A stretch of DNA of 45,605 bases from DATJFQ01 sp035495555 (GCA_035495555.1 DATJFQ010000046.1:1-45605), one strand, 5' to 3'; shown: positions 31,736-40,357, numbered from the stretch's first letter. The notes: generated from the letters alone by a model not told the origin. Numbers and translations: made by a program.

Positions 31736-31777
31736 TCACCTCGCGCCTCGCGCCTCACGCCTCACGCCTCGCGCCTC
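31736..31777 (+). repeat. Heptamer tandem array, 6 units of CGCCTCG/CGCCTCA type
   Basis: Six in-register 7-mers (TCACCTC, GCGCCTC twice, ACGCCTC twice, GCGCCTC), ending on the last codons of the class V aminotransferase gene. Fifth distinct unit sequence in the window. Confidence 0.85.
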
Positions 31778-32951
31778 ACGCTCGCCGAGCGACCGCCTCA
31801 CCAAGCCACATCACGTCCGCCGTGTCGTTGTAAATCTGTGTGGATACCCGCGCCCACAGGCGGCCGCCGTAGGCGTGCAGCGCGACCTCGATGCCGTCTT
31901 CCACCAGCAGTTCGAGCCGCAGCCGCGTCGCGTCGTCTTCTGTCGCGCCGGCGCCGGACGGGAGGGGCACCGTGACCATCGCCCCGGTCATCTCGCGCGG
32001 CGTGTCGAGCGTCGTCTGCCAGCGCTCGGTCAGCGCGAGGCCGGCATCCCAGGCGAGGCCGTGCATATAGGCGACGCAGGCGTCGAAGCCCCACTCCTGG
32101 AGCAGCGCAATCGCTTCAGGTGCAGCGAGGAAGCTCGTCGGATCGAACGTCGGCGTGTGCTCGAACTCGTGCAGGAAGCCGCGATCGCGCCCCCACGACA
32201 CGATTGGCGAGTGGAGAATGGACTGTCGCTCCGGCGCGGCCCACAGGATCCCGCAGCCGCGGGGCGTGAGCATCCATTTGTGGAGATTCGCGGAATACCA
32301 GTCGACACCGAGTGCGCCGATGTCGACATGACGCGATCCTGGTGCGTGGGCGCCGTCCACCAGCACCGCAACGCCGCGCGCGTGGCACTCTCGCGCGATC
32401 GACGCGACCGGCAGGACAAGCGCCGTCTGAGCCGTCACGTGATCCACGATCGCGAGCTTCGTCGCTGGTGTGATGGCATTGACGACCGACTCCACGACGT
32501 CGCCGGAGTCACGCACCGGATAGTCGATCGCAACCGTCTTCAATGTGGCGCCGCTGCGCTCGCAGACGACTCGCGCTGTCGTCCGGACCGCGCCGTACGC
32601 GAGATCCGTGATGAGGACCTCGTCTCCGGGCGCGAGCGGGATCGACCCGAGCACCGCGTTGACTCCGACCGTGACGTTCGGCACGAATACCATGTCTTCA
32701 GGACGCGATCCGAGGAACGGCGCGACGCGGTCCATGGCTTCACGGAGGCGGGACTTCTCACGCCACGGCGCCGGCATTTCTCCGGCGAGCTCGCGGAGGA
32801 GGAAGCGGGACGGCTGGCGTTCGATTTCGTCGCGCAGCGCCTGCTGCTTCTCGAGCACACGCCGCGGCGTGACGCCGACCGTGCCGTGATTCAAGTAGGT
32901 CTGTTCCGGGTCGAGCAGCCAGTGAGAGAGCATCGAGCGGCCGAAGGGCAT
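31776..32951 (-). CDS. Class V aminotransferase family protein (isopenicillin-N-epimerase-like)
   Basis: 391 residues. PLP-dependent fold type I with the Schiff-base Lys in SANLHKWMLTPRGCG, PLP-binding VLVDGAHAPG, and YLNHGTVGVTPRRVLEKQQA at the N-terminus. This pattern is nearest the CefD/isopenicillin-N-epimerase-like and cysteine-desulfurase-like class V enzymes; without neighbours from a peptide or sulfur pathway the reaction is not known. The 3' end runs into a heptamer array (31736-31777), the last two codons being shared with it. Confidence 0.9.
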   Translation of the reverse strand: MPFGRSMLSHWLLDPEQTYLNHGTVGVTPRRVLEKQQALRDEIERQPSRFLLRELAGEMPAPWREKSRLREAMDRVAPFLGSRPEDMVFVPNVTVGVNAVLGSIPLAPGDEVLITDLAYGAVRTTARVVCERSGATLKTVAIDYPVRDSGDVVESVVNAITPATKLAIVDHVTAQTALVLPVASIARECHARGVAVLVDGAHAPGSRHVDIGALGVDWYSANLHKWMLTPRGCGILWAAPERQSILHSPIVSWGRDRGFLHEFEHTPTFDPTSFLAAPEAIALLQEWGFDACVAYMHGLAWDAGLALTERWQTTLDTPREMTGAMVTVPLPSGAGATEDDATRLRLELLVEDGIEVALHAYGGRLWARVSTQIYNDTADVMWLGEAVARRA

Positions 32952-33022
32952 GCGACTGATGATATCGCCGGAACGCGCATGGACCGTGCCGCGCGGCTAA
33001 TGGTCTGCTCTCGGATTGATCG

Positions 33023-36000
33023 TTACCGAGGACCGGCAACCGGCCCCAAATAGCGATCGAGCCACTTCGTCACGGCGCTCGCGACGTCACCGCTCGCGAG
33101 GGTGTGGCCGGTGTCGAACACGAGGTGGTCCTTCGACGTGCTGCCCAGAAGCTGGAAGAGCGCACGTTGCGACGTCTCGAGCGGCCGCTCGAAATCATAG
33201 CGCCCGTTCAACAGCAGCACGGGAATGCGGAGCCGAGGCGCGAAGTTCACGGGATCGATCTCCGGGGCCATACTTCGTGAAAGGCCGCTGCTCTGGAGGA
33301 TCGCGGCCCTGAGCCGCGGCTCGAGCGGCACCAGAATGATCCCGGCGTCTCCGCCCAGACTGGTGCCGTAGAAAGCGATCCGACCCGAGTCGATGTCCGG
33401 TCGTGTCGCCAGATAGTCGATGCTGCGCCCCAAATCACGTGACCACGCGATCCGCAGGTCGCGCGCGGCGGCGGGTCCATCCGCAGCGGGCACAGCCCTC
33501 TCGTACGTCCCTTTGTAGACCGGATACATCACCGCACGGCCCGTGGCTGCAATCAGATCCACGATCGTGAGCGACATATCCCGGCTCGAGGACAACCGTC
33601 TGGAATCCGCCGACGGAAAAACAACGACGGTCTGGAATGGCGGCGAGACGTGCTTTGGAAAAAACAGGTAAGCGCGGACGCGCTCGCCTGGTCCATAGGC
33701 AGCATCGAAGGTGACGATCTGCCGGTCCCATCCGTCGCGAGCGTCATTGGTCTCGGTACTCGCGTTGAGGGGACGCGGATCGTAGGCGAATTGGCGCCGA
33801 TACACGTCGAAAATCTCATCGGACACCGGCACCCGCGCCGGCAGATCGCCGCGAAGGGTCTCGAGGCGCACGGGTGCGTCCTGCGGCGCGGGCAAGGCTT
33901 CGTCGTATCGAGCGACTCGGAACCCGATGTTGTCGGCACGTTCGAACGCGTCGTGCGCATCGTAGTCGTCGAACATGTATCGCGGCTCGTTCCACGCCCC
34001 TCCGAGTACATATTGACGGCCGTCGCCGACGGCCGTCGAACACCACTCCTTCACGTTACCGGCCATGTCATACGTGCCGAAGGGTCCGACACCCCGGTAT
34101 GTGCCGACTGCGGCCGATCCTGTCCCGCTGAAGTTGCTGACGACGAGCACGTCGGCGAAACGGCCGGGTCCGGCGGCCGCAAACCAGTGATGAATGGTTG
34201 GCAGCGATGTGCCGGCGAAGGCCGCGTACGCCGCCGCCTCGTACCAACTCACGCCCGTCACAGGAAAGTCCGCCTGTCCGTCACGATAGGTACCGTGGCG
34301 CCAGTTCGCCGGGCCGGGACGACCCGTCGCATCGCGAAATCGTGACATCGCGTCGGTCCACGCGACCGCGCGTCCGTGATCGATGAAGGGCCCTTTCCAG
34401 TAATCACGGCGGCCGTATCCCCCGGCGTCGACGAACGTTTTGAATTCGCGATTGGTGACTTCGAATCGCGCAATCCAGTAGTCGCGGAGTGACCCAACCA
34501 ATCCCGGGCGCAGCGGATCGTGTTCGCCGGCCACACGGACCATGCCTTTCGGCACTGCGGAGATGGGCGAGAGTGCGTAGTGCATGGCGGGCGGCTGCAT
34601 CGACCCGTTGATGTCGGCGAAACCCGGCTTCGTGACGCGCGCGCGAACGACGGTGCGTGGCACGCGAACGTCATTCAACGGCGTCCGGCCGAGTGACACC
34701 CACTCGTCTGGGTTTTGATACGGTGCGATCGAGACGTCGGCTCCCTCCGGAGCCGTGTCGATGGTCACGGGTACGGTGGTATCCAGCCAGAGCTGCCGCA
34801 GATGCGGATCGTCCGGCAGCGCCGCCAGCGCGCGCCGCGCGAGCAGGAACGCCGCCGAAACATCGCCCTGTGACGAGAGCCGCTCGATTTCCGGAGCCGC
34901 AACCGTTCGGGCCCAGTTGGCGCGAGCCGTCACGGTCCACCACCTCCAACCGAGCGCGCCTCCGGCAATCAAAAGAGCCAGTGCGAGCAGCGCGGCCGCG
35001 GGTCGCCGCGCCAGCGATCGGAACGGAGGACTTTTTGCCTCCATGGCGTCGATTTCGTTCACCACCTCCGCTGCGGTCGGGCGGCGCGCCGCTGATGCGG
35101 CACAGCAACGCTGCACCAGCGACGAGACGGAGGGCGGAACGCCGCGTGTGGACAGCACGAGGGCCCCGTCATCTGTATGGCCGGGTCGCGCGCCGGTCAG
35201 CATCTCGTGCAGCACGATCCCGAGCGCGTACACATCGGCACGTCCGTCAACGACAGCGCCCTGCATTTGCTCCGGTGCCATATAGGCCGCGGTGCCAAGT
35301 GCGAGTGGATGTGTTGCGGCCGTGCGGTGCGCGTCCTGCAGAGTCGCGAGGCCGAAGTCCACGATTTTCGCGGCGCCTTCGCTGGTGAGGTAGATGTTCT
35401 CCGGCTTCAGATCCCGGTGGACGATTCCGCGGCCGTGTGCCGCACGCAGACCTCGTGCGACCTGCTCCGCGATATCGATCGCCGTCTCGCGCGAGAGTGC
35501 GCCGCGCCCCAGGCGCGCTCGCAGCGATTCCCCTTCGAGAAGCTCAGTGACGATGTACGGCATGCCGCGGTGGCTGCCGACGTCGTGCACGGTCAGGATG
35601 TTCGGGTGGCTCAGCGATCCGGCGCTTCGCGCTTCGTCGCCGAAGCCTCCCAGCGCCGCGTCGGTCCCGTGCTCCCGCGGCAGCAGCAGCTTGATGGCGA
35701 CGAAGCGGTCCAGGCGATCGTCGCGCGCGCGCCACACCTCGCCCATACCGCCGGCGCCGATGCGCCGGTCGATGACGTAGGAAGCCACCCGCTCGCCGGC
35801 CTGGACGGTCCAGCCTTCGATCGAAACCTGTCGCGCGAAAGCATCCAGCGCGGACTCGGCGAGGAAGCCGTCGGAGCGCTCCCATGCCGCCACAAGCGCG
35901 GACACCTCGTCGCGGAGCGCGTCATCGCCATCACAGGCCTCTCGCAGGAAGGCGGTGCGCTCACCGTCCCGAAGATCGCGTACCTGATTGAACAGGTCGT

Positions 36001-36028
36001 CTACGCGCTGCCAGCGTTCACCCGGCAT
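33023..36028 (-). CDS. Ser/Thr protein kinase fused to SUMF1 domain and alpha/beta hydrolase
   Basis: 1001 residues in five parts: an N-terminal helical region (1-75, WQRVDDLFNQVRDL); a Pkn-type kinase (~82-330) with GAGGMG (91-96), K113, HRD (204-206) and DFG (224-226); a membrane helix at ~343-363; a PEGA-like domain at ~420-470; a SUMF1/FGE-sulfatase-type domain at ~495-708 (GMVRVAGEHD, FPVTGVSWYEAAAYAAF, GNVKEW, NIGFRVAR) that lacks the catalytic Cys pair; and a C-terminal alpha/beta hydrolase with triad S890 (GTSLGG), D945 and H975. The hydrolase and SUMF1 parts are outside the membrane. Its start overlaps the ECF sigma gene by 11 bp. Confidence 0.92.
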   Translation of the reverse strand: MPGERWQRVDDLFNQVRDLRDGERTAFLREACDGDDALRDEVSALVAAWERSDGFLAESALDAFARQVSIEGWTVQAGERVASYVIDRRIGAGGMGEVWRARDDRLDRFVAIKLLLPREHGTDAALGGFGDEARSAGSLSHPNILTVHDVGSHRGMPYIVTELLEGESLRARLGRGALSRETAIDIAEQVARGLRAAHGRGIVHRDLKPENIYLTSEGAAKIVDFGLATLQDAHRTAATHPLALGTAAYMAPEQMQGAVVDGRADVYALGIVLHEMLTGARPGHTDDGALVLSTRGVPPSVSSLVQRCCAASAARRPTAAEVVNEIDAMEAKSPPFRSLARRPAAALLALALLIAGGALGWRWWTVTARANWARTVAAPEIERLSSQGDVSAAFLLARRALAALPDDPHLRQLWLDTTVPVTIDTAPEGADVSIAPYQNPDEWVSLGRTPLNDVRVPRTVVRARVTKPGFADINGSMQPPAMHYALSPISAVPKGMVRVAGEHDPLRPGLVGSLRDYWIARFEVTNREFKTFVDAGGYGRRDYWKGPFIDHGRAVAWTDAMSRFRDATGRPGPANWRHGTYRDGQADFPVTGVSWYEAAAYAAFAGTSLPTIHHWFAAAGPGRFADVLVVSNFSGTGSAAVGTYRGVGPFGTYDMAGNVKEWCSTAVGDGRQYVLGGAWNEPRYMFDDYDAHDAFERADNIGFRVARYDEALPAPQDAPVRLETLRGDLPARVPVSDEIFDVYRRQFAYDPRPLNASTETNDARDGWDRQIVTFDAAYGPGERVRAYLFFPKHVSPPFQTVVVFPSADSRRLSSSRDMSLTIVDLIAATGRAVMYPVYKGTYERAVPAADGPAAARDLRIAWSRDLGRSIDYLATRPDIDSGRIAFYGTSLGGDAGIILVPLEPRLRAAILQSSGLSRSMAPEIDPVNFAPRLRIPVLLLNGRYDFERPLETSQRALFQLLGSTSKDHLVFDTGHTLASGDVASAVTKWLDRYLGPVAGPR

Positions 36029-36605
36029 GTCCTGATGTGAGGTACCGATAGAGCCAGGCGCGCGCGAACGCCCAGTCGCCGTGCACGGTGCGCACCGATA
36101 CGCCAAGCGCCTCGGCCGTCTCTTCCGCGGAGAACCCGCCGAAGAAGCGCAATTCGACGACGCGTGCTTTTCGCGGGTCGCCTTCGGCCAGGCGGTCCAG
36201 CGCCGCGTCTACTTCGAGCACGTCCGCCGTCGGTTCCCTCGCCGGTATGTCGATGCCATCCAGCGGCAGCCGGATCGCGCCAGAGCCCCGACGCTCGGCC
36301 TGGCGTCGCCTCGCGATGTCCACGAGAACGCGCCGCATCATCTGCGCGGAAACGCCGAAGAAGTGCCCCCGACTTTGCCACCGGGCCGCGTCCCATCCGA
36401 GCAGGCGTACGCACAGCTCGTTTACCAGCGCCGTCGGCTGCAGCGTCGGCGCGGCGCGTTCACCAGCCAGGTAGCGCGCGGCGAGCCGGTGCAACTCGTC
36501 GTACACCATCGGGAGCAGACGTTCGAACGCCTCCGCGTCGCCGTCGCTCCAGCGGCGGAGGAGTTCCGTGATTTCCGGCGAGCCGGCGTCCGGGAGTCCG
36601 GCCAT
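36018..36605 (-). CDS. ECF-type RNA polymerase sigma factor (Sigma70_ECF family)
   Basis: 195 residues. Region 2 includes DAEAFERLLPMVYDELHRLA and HFFGVSAQMMRRVLVDIARR; region 4 is RKARVVELRFFGGFSAEETA followed by LGVSVRTVHGDWAFARAWL. The motif TLQPTALVNELCVRLL belongs to the acidobacterial/planctomycete family (PF07638) usually paired with Ser/Thr kinases. ATG 36605 was chosen; the longer frame upstream adds no conserved sequence. The kinase-SUMF1 gene starts inside its 3' end, so the pair is one operon and the kinase may regulate the sigma factor. Confidence 0.92.
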   Translation of the reverse strand: MAGLPDAGSPEITELLRRWSDGDAEAFERLLPMVYDELHRLAARYLAGERAAPTLQPTALVNELCVRLLGWDAARWQSRGHFFGVSAQMMRRVLVDIARRRQAERRGSGAIRLPLDGIDIPAREPTADVLEVDAALDRLAEGDPRKARVVELRFFGGFSAEETAEALGVSVRTVHGDWAFARAWLYRYLTSGHAG

Positions 36606-36665
36606 GGAGGGCCGACAGTCTAGCAGACGCGTCGCTTCCCTGATGAAGGCGCAATTCACCGTCAG

Positions 36666-36757
36666 AACCTGCAAGTCGTTGGCGGCCACTCGCGATACCC
36701 GCGACCCGAACTGCTCAGCTCGCGGATTTCGTGCGTGCGCGACCCGGATTGCAGGTT
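36666..36757. promoter_or_regulatory. 9-bp inverted repeat in the divergent sigma/cytochrome promoter region
   Basis: AACCTGCAA (36666-36674) and TTGCAGGTT (36749-36757) are perfect inverted copies 74 bp apart; the octamer GCGACCCG occurs twice between them. It may be an operator pair or a cruciform; it sits between the sigma gene and the diheme cytochrome gene. Confidence 0.3.
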
Positions 36758-36811
36758 TTCCGCGCAGGCCGCGCCTTAGGAGATGGACGCACATAGATCG
36801 AGGAGCCGCCC

Positions 36812-38128
36812 GTGAAGCCATCCACCGCCCTTTCGGCTGCCGCTGTCGTACTCATGTCAGTCGCGATCATCCACGCCCGGAGTGCCGGGGACGCGCCGTC
36901 TGTGACGCAAACCGCGAATGAGGATGCGGCGCGAGGGTTCAAGGCCTTCATCGATGGGCGTCTCGACGGCCTGAACGGCAACGGTCGCGCGTGCTCCGAC
37001 TGCCACATGCCGACCGATGAATTCCAGCTCTCGCCCGCATCGGTCGAGCAGAGGTTTCGCATCTTCATGCTGCGTCGAGCGCACAATCCGGACGCGGACG
37101 ATCCGCTGTTCCGGCCGATCGACGCCGACGACTTCCGGGTCAACGGCGATCAGGCCAGCGATTTCTCGACGCTTCGGCAGCACGCGCTCGTTCGCGTGAC
37201 GCTGCCGCTCCCGTCGAACGTGAGCGTGGTCGACCCCGCGACGAACCGCCCGTCCACACAGCGCTTCGCCGATGTGTGGCGCATGGTGCCGTCCGTCGAA
37301 AACGTGGCGCTCACCGGCCCGGACTTTCAGAATCCGTGGTTTCGAGAGCCGAATCGCACCGGCGGCTATCAGCTCGATGCGCGCATGGAGACTCTGCAGG
37401 ACCAGGCGCTTGGCGCTCTGGTGAACCATGCGCAGGTGCAGGGTGTTCCATCCAGCGCGATGCTCGACGATCTCGCCGCCTTCGAGCGCGGTCTGTTCAC
37501 GAGTCCTCAGGTCCGCATGCTGGCGGACGCCGTCGCGGCGGGTGCCGCGGAATTGCCGGATCCGGATCCGCCGCTCAGCCCCCTGGAGGAGCAGGGAAAG
37601 GCTGTCTTCAATCGTGCCTGCGCTCAGTGCCACGGCGGCGCCGGGCTTTCGACAGCGCAGTCGCCGGTTCTGCGTTATCACGACATCGCGACGCAGTGCC
37701 CGCGGCCTGTGGACACCGTCGTTCCCGCACGATTCAACTTCGTGCCGTGCGATCCTGGCATCTCGAAGAACGCGCGCACGTTTGAAATTACGCTTGCCGA
37801 CGGCACGAAGATCCGCCGGACGACGGACGATCCTGGCCGCGCGCTGTTGACGGGGTTCGTCGGCGGTGCGGCGACTGCCGACGACTGGAACAAGTTCGAC
37901 GTTCCGGGGCTGCGCGGCATCAGCAGGACGGCGCCGTATTTCCACAACAACAGCGCCGCCACGCTCGAGGACGTCGTCAATCACTACATCGAGTTCTTCA
38001 AGCGCGTGCGGGCCAACGCGCCGCCCGGAACCGTGCCGCCGGTCGCGTCGACCGACGGCGTCCATTTCGACCGACCGCCGACGCCGGCGGAAATGGCGGC
38101 GCTGGTCGCGTATCTCAAGGTGCTGTAG
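36812..38128 (+). CDS. Exported diheme cytochrome c (peroxidase-like)
   Basis: 438 residues from GTG 36812 (GAGGAG six bases upstream), with a signal peptide (LSAAAVVLMSVAIIHA). The first heme motif is CSDCH near residue 61 (NGRACSDCHMPTDEFQLS), the second CAQCH near residue 270 (FNRACAQCHGG). The C-terminal VPGLRGISRTAPYFHNNSAA and VVNHY segments are typical of di-heme peroxidase/MauG-type enzymes. It is expected to act in the periplasm on peroxide or as an oxidase. It resembles the cytochrome at 17298 in layout but not closely in sequence; the two may be paralogues. The next gene is 38 bp downstream. Confidence 0.88.
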   Translation: MKPSTALSAAAVVLMSVAIIHARSAGDAPSVTQTANEDAARGFKAFIDGRLDGLNGNGRACSDCHMPTDEFQLSPASVEQRFRIFMLRRAHNPDADDPLFRPIDADDFRVNGDQASDFSTLRQHALVRVTLPLPSNVSVVDPATNRPSTQRFADVWRMVPSVENVALTGPDFQNPWFREPNRTGGYQLDARMETLQDQALGALVNHAQVQGVPSSAMLDDLAAFERGLFTSPQVRMLADAVAAGAAELPDPDPPLSPLEEQGKAVFNRACAQCHGGAGLSTAQSPVLRYHDIATQCPRPVDTVVPARFNFVPCDPGISKNARTFEITLADGTKIRRTTDDPGRALLTGFVGGAATADDWNKFDVPGLRGISRTAPYFHNNSAATLEDVVNHYIEFFKRVRANAPPGTVPPVASTDGVHFDRPPTPAEMAALVAYLKVL

Positions 38129-38166
38129 ACGTTTCTGACCGGCCAATGAAGGAGTTTGGAGGCTCT

Positions 38167-39078
38167 ATGAACAGTCGACTGTCGCGTCAGTCAACGGTTG
38201 TCTTTTCGTTCTCCGCGGCGATCGTGATTGCACTTGCGATCGTCGTCGTGAAGGCGGCGAGCGGCAGCTTCGTCCCGACGTGGACGGGCTGTTACAACGC
38301 CGCCAGCGGAACGATCAACAAGCTGCAGCAGGGCACCACGCCGCAGAAGGCCTGTAACACCGGCGACATTCCGATCATGGTCTCTTCCGGCGACATTACG
38401 AGCATCAGCGTCGGCGGCGGACTCACGGGCGGCGGCGACAATGGCGATGTGACCATCACGCTCGATCCCAAATACAGCCTGCCGCAGGCGTGCATGACGG
38501 GTGGCATTCCGAAATGGAGCGGAACCGAGTGGGAGTGCGGCGTCGATCACGACACCACATACAGTGCGGGTACCGGGCTGTCTCTCGCGTCTACCGTGTT
38601 CAGCGTGCTGCCGGGATACCGATTGCCACAGGGATGCCAGGAGGGACAGGTTGCGGCGAAGACCGCCGCCGACACGTGGACCTGCGCGAACCAGACCGCG
38701 CCCGCAATCGCCCATTCCGCGACCGCACCCGAAGGAGCCGTGCTCGACGACGGGAAGTTCTACGGGTTTGGAACGGTTTCAATCACCAGCCCTGGTCTGT
38801 ACCTCGTCATCGGCAAGGGCACCATTGCTTCGGACGAAAACGTGCAGGACTTCAGGACGGTCACGTGCGGCCTCGCGCCGGGATCTGCGGGGACGTTCCT
38901 CGACAGCACGAGGCTGGGATCCAGTGTCCTGGACGACATCAACGAGATTCCGCTCGCGCTGGTCGGGCAGGTATCGTTCACGTCGGCTGGCACCGTGACG
39001 CTCGGCTGTTCCGCCGATCCGGGCGCTGATGGCATCAGGTTCGAGGATGCGCACATCGTCGTCGTGAAGCTTTCGTGA
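38167..39078 (+). CDS. Secreted repeat protein, tail-fibre/collagen-like
   Basis: 303 residues from ATG 38167, which follows TTGGAGG. An N-terminal hydrophobic segment (VVFSFSAAIVIALAIVVVKA) targets it for export. Two repeats share the pattern LPQxC-x(n)-W-x-C: YSLPQACMTGGIPKWSGTEW and YRLPQGCQEGQVAAKTAADT, each ending in a Trp-x-Cys. ITSISVGGGLTGGGDNGDVT is a glycine-rich stretch known from phage tail fibres and other surface adhesins. A hairpin (ACGGAC/GTCCGT, 39098-39114) follows 20 bp downstream without a T-tract. The cytochrome upstream is probably co-transcribed, but the functional link is unclear. Confidence 0.7.
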   Translation: MNSRLSRQSTVVFSFSAAIVIALAIVVVKAASGSFVPTWTGCYNAASGTINKLQQGTTPQKACNTGDIPIMVSSGDITSISVGGGLTGGGDNGDVTITLDPKYSLPQACMTGGIPKWSGTEWECGVDHDTTYSAGTGLSLASTVFSVLPGYRLPQGCQEGQVAAKTAADTWTCANQTAPAIAHSATAPEGAVLDDGKFYGFGTVSITSPGLYLVIGKGTIASDENVQDFRTVTCGLAPGSAGTFLDSTRLGSSVLDDINEIPLALVGQVSFTSAGTVTLGCSADPGADGIRFEDAHIVVVKLS

Positions 39079-39497
39079 AGTGGACTCGGCAGCTCAGACG
39101 GACTGACCGTCCGTGACTCTGACGATGGTGAATTCCCCATAAGTGACAACCCCAGCGCGGCAGGTGCCCTGAGCCTGTAGCGTCCATTTCCTGTCCGCGG
39201 CAGCGCGGTAATATCGTCGCAATGGCTGCGTCGATTACTGCGCTGCTGCTGTCCTTGTATTTCGCCTTCGCTGCCTTTCCGCCCGCCACTCCTGCCGTTC
39301 AGTTCGTCATCGCCGATCGAACGTTGCCGGCCCCGGCGTCTGGCCGGATTGGGCCCGAGGTGACGCAGGGCTCCGTGTCGCTGCGCAACATACACAGAAG
39401 CCATTCGGGCGGTCCGGCGGTGGTCCCTTACGTCGCCATCGATCGATGGTGAGCCGGTGCGGTGTCGTGTCAAGATCGTCATAAGGTTGAGGCTGAA
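39079..39497. other. Intergenic region before the TonB-C protein gene
   Basis: Apart from the doubtful small frame at 39222-39452 and the hairpin at 39098-39114, I see no gene or promoter here. The rest may hold the promoter of the 39498 gene, but no -35/-10 pair stands out. Confidence 0.4.
39222..39452 (+). CDS. Doubtful small exported-protein frame
   Basis: 76 codons starting MAASITALLLSLYFAFAAFP, which looks like a signal peptide, then PATPAVQFVIADRTLPAPAS. Its N-terminus resembles the start of the downstream TonB-C protein (AASIVLFVCALLQAGAAPAA, then QPVQFVLRND), so it may be a decayed partial duplicate. There is no clear ribosome-binding site. Coding status is uncertain. Confidence 0.3.
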   Translation: MAASITALLLSLYFAFAAFPPATPAVQFVIADRTLPAPASGRIGPEVTQGSVSLRNIHRSHSGGPAVVPYVAIDRW

Positions 39498-40349
39498 ATG
39501 AGCGCCATGCTCGCCGCATCCATCGTCCTTTTCGTTTGTGCGCTGCTTCAGGCCGGGGCTGCTCCGGCTGCTGCGCCGTCCGAATCGCAGCCCGTCCAGT
39601 TCGTGCTGCGCAACGACGCGATGAAGCAGCACGCGACCGTCGTGAACAACGAGCTGACCGTCAGCGCTGGCGTGAACGAGCCGTACCTGTCGTCTGTCAA
39701 GGTGGGAGATTTCGAAGCGACGGGAGAGATTGCGATTCCGTCGGACAGCCGCGCCACGCTGCACGTCTATGCGACCGTTGACGAGAACGCACGCGCGCAC
39801 CGCCGGATGGAGATCGTACTGCCGCCCAGCTCGAATAGGGGATGGCAGCCGATGACCGTGAGCGCAATGGACGGCCATGTCCGCGTGACGATCTCAGGAC
39901 AGGTCATCGCTGAGCGCGAGGTCGAGGGCGATCGCTTCGGGCTGTTCGGGTTCGAGGTGTCGACCGGCCAGCTCTCGCTTCGCAAGTGGCGCGTGGCGCG
40001 CCGCGACTTGCCATCCTCTGCGCCGGCGCCGACCGGGTCGAGCGGCATTGTCGATGCCCGACGGCTGCCTCCAAACGCGCAACTGCCGCGGCTGGTGCAC
40101 GAAGTCAAGCCGCGTTACACGGAGGGCGCGATGCGCCGGAAGGTGCAGGGCGTTGTCGACATCGAGGCTGTTGTGGAGGTCGATGGCTCGGTCCGCCCGG
40201 TGCGCGTGACGAGGAGCCTGGACGAGGATCTCGACGTCCAGGCGTTGGATGCGCTGAAGCAGTGGACCTTCGAGCCCGCGCTGCTCGAGGGGAGGCCGGT
40301 GCCGTGCATGGTCACCGTCGAGCTGACGTTCGTGCTGCGCGGTCGGTAG
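39498..40349 (+). CDS. Exported protein with TonB C-terminal domain and LamG/DUF1080-like domain
   Basis: 283 residues from ATG 39498 with GAGG upstream. A signal peptide (LAASIVLFVCALLQAGAAPA) is followed by a beta-rich domain at ~40-165 (GDFEATGEIAIPSDSRATLH; GWQPMTVSAMDGHVRVTISG; GLFGFEVSTGQLSLRKWRVA) that resembles the 3-keto-disaccharide hydrolase (DUF1080) / LamG-type sandwich. The last ~90 residues form a TonB C-terminal-type domain (PRLVHEVKPRYTEGAMRRKV; DLDVQALDALKQWTFEPALL). There is no Pro-rich periplasmic linker and no ExbB/ExbD nearby, so it is probably not a true TonB but a structural protein using the fold. Confidence 0.8.
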   Translation: MSAMLAASIVLFVCALLQAGAAPAAAPSESQPVQFVLRNDAMKQHATVVNNELTVSAGVNEPYLSSVKVGDFEATGEIAIPSDSRATLHVYATVDENARAHRRMEIVLPPSSNRGWQPMTVSAMDGHVRVTISGQVIAEREVEGDRFGLFGFEVSTGQLSLRKWRVARRDLPSSAPAPTGSSGIVDARRLPPNAQLPRLVHEVKPRYTEGAMRRKVQGVVDIEAVVEVDGSVRPVRVTRSLDEDLDVQALDALKQWTFEPALLEGRPVPCMVTVELTFVLRGR

Positions 40350-40357
40350 GCTGAGCC

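Noticed and set aside
38167..39078. Prophage tail fibre
   Set aside because: The glycine-rich motif recalls tail fibres, but no phage structural gene, integrase or lysis gene is nearby and the gene is preceded by a cytochrome and carries an export signal.
39498..40349. TonB energy-transducing protein
   Set aside because: The C-terminal domain has the fold but the membrane anchor-plus-Pro-rich linker and ExbB/ExbD are missing.
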